A stretch of 21,736 nt of DNA. Source: Phocaeicola sp. GTDB taxonomy: Bacteria; Bacteroidota; Bacteroidia; Bacteroidales; Bacteroidaceae. The notes beneath the pieces were generated by a model that was not told where the DNA came from, made no database searches, and was given only the letters and a program-made list of their open reading frames with translations. Positions 21,630 through 21,736 of this stretch are shown here, piece after piece. A program made the position numbers and the translations under genes. Position 1 is the stretch's first letter. Every line of letters begins with the position of its first letter. The DNA lies in assembly GCA_020026175.1 (NCBI GenBank), contig JAHHQV010000046.1, positions 1 to 21,736 on the forward strand, read 5' to 3'.

Positions 21630-21736
21630 TATCCTTTACAATCAACAAAGCCCAAATAGTTCTGTTACGTTATACAAAGACTTAACCCAAGTTTGATAGT
21701 AAATTTATGCATTTCTTTGCTACTCATTATTTTACA

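Overview
The window looks like core chromosome of a Bacteroidota member, most likely Bacteroidales. Three things point there: promoters with the -7 box TAnnTTTG instead of a TATAAT type, weak or absent Shine-Dalgarno sequences, and lineage-typical genes. Those genes are a serine palmitoyltransferase closely resembling the Bacteroides enzyme, a DUF4286 gene coupled to ruvC, and a lon-tgt-LptF/G permease run. Base composition is AT-rich throughout and most AT-rich at the right end. I see no prophage, insertion sequence, CRISPR array or integron.

Layout. At the left edge a partial tRNA-Lys(CUU) and lipB are read leftward. From 1074 rightward come a DUF3298 lipoprotein, rsmG, a metallo-beta-lactamase (MBL)-fold hydrolase and full-length gcvP. 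gcvP has an unusually structured upstream region and is followed by a strong terminator and a second large hairpin. A leftward block follows: a GNAT acetyltransferase, fhs, ruvC, a DUF4286 gene and serine palmitoyltransferase (spt). Divergent from spt is a diacylglycerol/sphingosine-kinase-family lipid kinase, convergent with a TrmN6-type tRNA methyltransferase. Divergent from that is the rightward lon-tgt-lptF/G run, closed by a bidirectional terminator. A leftward thioredoxin-fold protein without redox cysteines precedes an AT-rich gap of about 425 bp, and a rightward group follows: DEAD-box helicase, MBL-fold hydrolase and a VOC/glyoxalase-like protein.

How the genes fit together. lipB, gcvP and fhs share a metabolic theme: LipB supplies the octanoyl group that becomes lipoate on the glycine-cleavage H protein, GcvP decarboxylates glycine, and Fhs makes 10-formyl-THF. 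rsmG, trmN6, tgt and the DEAD-box helicase act on RNA. spt starts sphingolipid synthesis, and the lipid kinase starting about 180 bp away on the opposite strand may act on a related lipid. lon and the LptF/G-type permease serve protein quality control and envelope assembly.

No entirely new multi-gene system is evident. The most promising leads are non-coding or concern altered residues: interleaved inverted repeats plus a perfect 13-bp hairpin before gcvP; a 73-nt hairpin element after gcvP; a Tgt without its zinc cysteines; the spt/lipid-kinase divergent pair; and a perfect palindrome at the -33 position of the thioredoxin-like gene's promoter.
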